A stretch of DNA of 64,000 nt from contig NZ_CP125619.1 of assembly GCF_030053115.1 (NCBI RefSeq), positions 6,223,001-6,287,000 of the forward strand. Reading direction: 5' to 3'. Positions within the stretch are counted from its first letter, which is position 1. The number at the start of each line of letters is the position of its first letter. This stretch comes from Pseudomonas svalbardensis. GTDB taxonomy: Bacteria; Pseudomonadota; Gammaproteobacteria; Pseudomonadales; Pseudomonadaceae. The notes beneath the pieces were generated by a model that saw nothing but the letters and a program-made list of their open reading frames with translations, ran no database searches and was not told where the DNA came from. The position numbers and the translations under genes are program-made. This document shows positions 61,732 through 64,000 of this stretch, piece by piece.

Positions 61732-62607
61732 ATGCGCGCTTTACTCGTGCTGTTCAGTTTGCTGCTGTCGATGTCGCTGTCTGCTGCGGAAAAACTTCAG
61801 GTAGTCACCAGTTTCAGCATCCTCGCCGACATGACCCACCAAGTCGGCGGCGACCATATCCAGATCACCAACATGGTCGGCGCGGACGCAGATGCTCACA
61901 CGTACGAGCCGACACCTGACGACGCCAAGGCGTTGCTCAAAGCCAAACTCATCATCAAAAACGGCTTGGGTTTCGAGCCATGGCTGGACCGCCTGGTGAC
62001 CAGCACCGAGACCAAAGCGCCAGTGATCAGCGCGAGCCACGGTATCATCCCGCGCTCCCTGGATGAAGATGGCGAGACGATTCCCGACCCGCACGCTTGG
62101 CACAACCTGGCGAACGCTGAGCTGTATATCAGCAACATCACCAAGGCACTGATCGCCGCCGACCCGACGAACAAAGCCGACTACGAACGCAACAGTCAGG
62201 CCTACCTGAAAAAGATCTACGCGCTGCTCGCCGAAGCCAAGGCCAAACTCGGCTCGCTGCCACCGGGCAATCGCAAAATCGTGACGTCCCATGACGCCTT
62301 CGGTTATCTCGGTCAGGCTTACGGCATCGACTTCATGGCCCCTCAAGGCCTGTCCACTGAGCGCGAACCGTCAGCCGCTGAAGTCGCTGCATTGATCACT
62401 CAGATTCGCCAGGCCAAGGTCAAAGCGGTGTTCATGGAAAATATCAAGGATGCACGCCTGCTCAAGCAGATTGCCGATGAAAGCGGCGCGCACATCGGTG
62501 GCACGTTGTACTCCGATGCGCTCGCGGCGACCGGGCCGGCCAGCACCTTTGTCGGGTTGTTCGAGTACAACCTCAACACCCTGTACAACGCGTTGAGCAA
62601 GCCATGA
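61732..62607 (+). CDS. Metal ABC transporter binding protein, ZnuA/TroA-like
   Basis: 291-residue cluster A-I binding protein with a signal peptide (ALLVLFSLLLSMSLSAAEKL). Candidate metal ligands lie in GADADAHTYEPTPDDAK (His about 60), PDPHAWHNLANA (His about 125), SHDAFGYLGQAYGI (His about 188) and a late Asp/Glu in GTLYSDAL. It lacks the long His/Asp-rich loop of high-affinity ZnuA, so zinc or manganese specificity cannot be read directly; the zinc-responsive neighbourhood favours zinc. The stop overlaps the next gene by 4 bp. Confidence 0.9.
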   Translation: MRALLVLFSLLLSMSLSAAEKLQVVTSFSILADMTHQVGGDHIQITNMVGADADAHTYEPTPDDAKALLKAKLIIKNGLGFEPWLDRLVTSTETKAPVISASHGIIPRSLDEDGETIPDPHAWHNLANAELYISNITKALIAADPTNKADYERNSQAYLKKIYALLAEAKAKLGSLPPGNRKIVTSHDAFGYLGQAYGIDFMAPQGLSTEREPSAAEVAALITQIRQAKVKAVFMENIKDARLLKQIADESGAHIGGTLYSDALAATGPASTFVGLFEYNLNTLYNALSKP

Positions 62608-63164
62608 TCCGCAAGAATCCTTCCGGTGATTTGCCGGTGATAGCCGAATCTGCCTACGTGGATAAAACCGCCATCATCTGCGGCAAAGTGGTGATCGGCG
62701 AGAACGTCTTCGTCGGTCCTTACGCGGTGATACGCGCTGACGAAGTGGATGCCTCAGGCGAGATGGAGCCGATCACCATCGGCGCCAACTCGAACATCCA
62801 GGATGGCGTGGTGATCCACTCCAAGTCCGGCGCGGCAGTGACCATCGGCGAGTTCAGTTCCATCGCCCACCGCTCGATCGTTCATGGTCCGTGCAAGGTT
62901 GGCGATCGAGTGTTTATCGGGTTCAACAGCGTGCTGTTCAACTGCGTCGTCGGTGACGGTTGCGTGGTTCGGCACAACTCGGTGGTCGATGGTCGCGACT
63001 TGCCCGAAGACTTCTACGTGCCCTCCACCACCCGCATTGGCCCGAAGACAGATCTGTCGCAGTTCCCACCGGTGAGCGTCAGCGCCTCGGAGTTTTCCGA
63101 GGACGTGGCGCGTACCAACGTCGATCTGGTGCGCGGCTACAAAGCCCTGCAGAACGAGTTCTGA
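62604..63164 (+). CDS. Gamma-class carbonic anhydrase-like hexapeptide protein
   Basis: 186-residue left-handed beta-helix protein of the gamma-carbonic anhydrase family. Hexapeptide repeats run from about 22 to 140 (CGKVVIGENVFVGPYAVIRA; NIQDGVVIHSKSGAAVTIGE; GFNSVLFNCVVGDGCVVRHN). Of the three metal His, HSKSG (about 72) and SSIAHRSIVHG (about 90-95) are visible. In the Zur block of P. aeruginosa the equivalent gene (PA5540) is thought to stand in for zinc-dependent carbonic anhydrase. It overlaps the binding-protein gene. Confidence 0.88.
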   Translation: MIRKNPSGDLPVIAESAYVDKTAIICGKVVIGENVFVGPYAVIRADEVDASGEMEPITIGANSNIQDGVVIHSKSGAAVTIGEFSSIAHRSIVHGPCKVGDRVFIGFNSVLFNCVVGDGCVVRHNSVVDGRDLPEDFYVPSTTRIGPKTDLSQFPPVSVSASEFSEDVARTNVDLVRGYKALQNEF

Positions 63165-63166
63165 CC

Positions 63167-64000
63167 ATGAGCAGCGTGCTGATTCGCAATGCCCGGTTGG
63201 TGAACGAAGATCGCGAGTTTGAGGGTGATTTGCTGGTGAGCAACGGCCGAATCGTGAAGATCGCCAGCAGCATCCACGGTGAAAATGCTGACGTGGAAAT
63301 CGATGCACAAGGGCAATGGCTGCTGCCCGGAATGATCGACGACCAAGTGCACTTCCGCGATCCAGGCTCGCCAGACAAGGGTAGCCTTTACACCGAATCC
63401 CGGGCGGCGGTGGCCGGTGGCATCACCAGCTTCATGGACATGCCCAACACTAATCCGGCGACCCTGAACCTCAGCGCACTGGCCAACAAAAAGCGCCGAG
63501 CGGCGATCAACTCTGTCGCCAATTACGGCTTTCATTTCGGCGTGAGCAACGACAATCTCGATACCGTCGCCAGGCTCAACCCCTGTGAAGTAGCCGGCGT
63601 CAAAGTGTTCATGGGCGCTTCGACCGGCAACATGCTGGTCGATGACCCACAGATTCTGGAACGGCTATTCGCCGAGGTGCCGACCATTCTGTTGGCCCAC
63701 TGCGAACACACGCCCAGTATCGACGCCAACGCCGCGAACCTGCGCGACTTGTTCGGCGAACACATTCCAGCGGCGGCCCACCCGCTGATCCGCAACGCCG
63801 AGGCCTGCTTTCGCTCCTCCTCAATGGCCGTGGACCTCGCCAGACGTCACGGCACCCGACTGCATGTTCTGCACCTGACCACCGCCCGCGAACTGGCGTT
63901 GTTCGAAGACAAGCCGCTCGCCCAGAAACGCATCACAGCCGAAGTCTGCCTGCACCACTTGCTGTTCGATGACCGGGATTACCCGAGCCTCGGCAACCTG
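63167..64000 (+). CDS. Dihydroorotase (partial at window end), PyrC/PyrQ type
   Basis: 278 codons are visible and the gene runs off the window. It is a cyclic amidohydrolase of pyrimidine synthesis: LLPGMIDDQVHFRDPGSPDK carries the HxR metal motif (QVHFRDPG, about 57-64), followed by AAVAGGITSFMDMPNTNPAT, the lysine region VKVFMGASTGNML (about 146-158), LLAHCEHT (about 181) and LHVLHLTTA (about 233), whose His residues are further metal ligands. ATG 63167 is 2 bp after the preceding stop. In P. aeruginosa the gene at this position is pyrQ, a zinc-limitation isoenzyme. Confidence 0.9.
   Translation, partial: MSSVLIRNARLVNEDREFEGDLLVSNGRIVKIASSIHGENADVEIDAQGQWLLPGMIDDQVHFRDPGSPDKGSLYTESRAAVAGGITSFMDMPNTNPATLNLSALANKKRRAAINSVANYGFHFGVSNDNLDTVARLNPCEVAGVKVFMGASTGNMLVDDPQILERLFAEVPTILLAHCEHTPSIDANAANLRDLFGEHIPAAAHPLIRNAEACFRSSSMAVDLARRHGTRLHVLHLTTARELALFEDKPLAQKRITAEVCLHHLLFDDRDYPSLGNL

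Noticed and set aside
60874..62607. 577-codon frame spanning the permease and binding-protein genes
   Set aside because: Its first half is an out-of-frame reading of the ZnuB-like gene; the true binding-protein start is at 61732 with a signal peptide.

Overview
The window is chromosomal DNA of a Pseudomonas, most likely the P. fluorescens group. This is inferred from gene order (split pyruvate carboxylase pycA/pycB next to a LysR gene and a HexR-type RpiR gene, then uvrD; a Zur-type block of zigA, folE2, metal ABC genes, gamma-carbonic anhydrase and dihydroorotase), from the Pseudomonas REP sequences (GGGAGCGAGCCTGCTCGCGA type) between genes, and from the high GC of the core genes. No rRNA, tRNA or CRISPR array was recognised.

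Layout. 1-2.27 kb: core genes (asparaginase, AraC regulator). 2.27-16.6 kb: an accessory island. It opens with Tn7-like debris (spaced AAAACTGTC repeats and a frameshifted TnsC-like ATPase) and truncated IS3 and IS21-type fragments. A low-GC microcin locus follows, and the island closes with a broken tyrosine recombinase and a decayed but structurally complete IS630 element flanked by TA. 16.8-31.9 kb: a polyamine pair (acetylpolyamine amidohydrolase and binding protein), two tandem giant toxin-like proteins of the DUF6543/dermonecrotic family, a MocR regulator divergent from a PaiB-like gene, and two GNAT acetyltransferases. 32-37.2 kb: homocysteine methyltransferase, an amino-acid ABC pair and an autotransporter. 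37.2-54 kb: conserved core (pycBA, pycR, hexR-like, GGDEF/EAL protein, uvrD, Tim44-like, SMI1-like, CPA2 antiporter, thioesterase, pdxY). 54-64 kb: a zinc-limitation (Zur) regulon with two CobW-family GTPases, a zinc-independent GTP cyclohydrolase, a metal ABC transporter and zinc-sparing isoenzymes; a truncated amidase and an unrecognised gene are also present.

The most interesting part is the microcin locus (about 3.7-14.3 kb). On the minus strand lie a small two-helix putative immunity protein, an 89-residue double-glycine-leader glycine-rich microcin precursor, an SbmA/YddA-like membrane protein without an ATPase domain, a 581-residue MchC/MceJ-like protein and an HlyC/MchD/MceI-like acyltransferase. 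Divergently on the plus strand lie a complete type I exporter: HlyD-type adaptor, C39-peptidase ABC transporter and TolC-type channel. This is the layout of enterobacterial class IIb (siderophore) microcins, but the precursor lacks their serine-rich C-terminal attachment tail. The MchC-like protein carries motifs that line up with the SelO pseudokinase/AMPylase fold, which suggests a chemical role for it. A second, frameshifted immunity gene lies beside the intact one, and a Fur-box-like sequence precedes the modification genes.

All calls come from reading the sequence and from memory of protein families. No database search or structure prediction was run.
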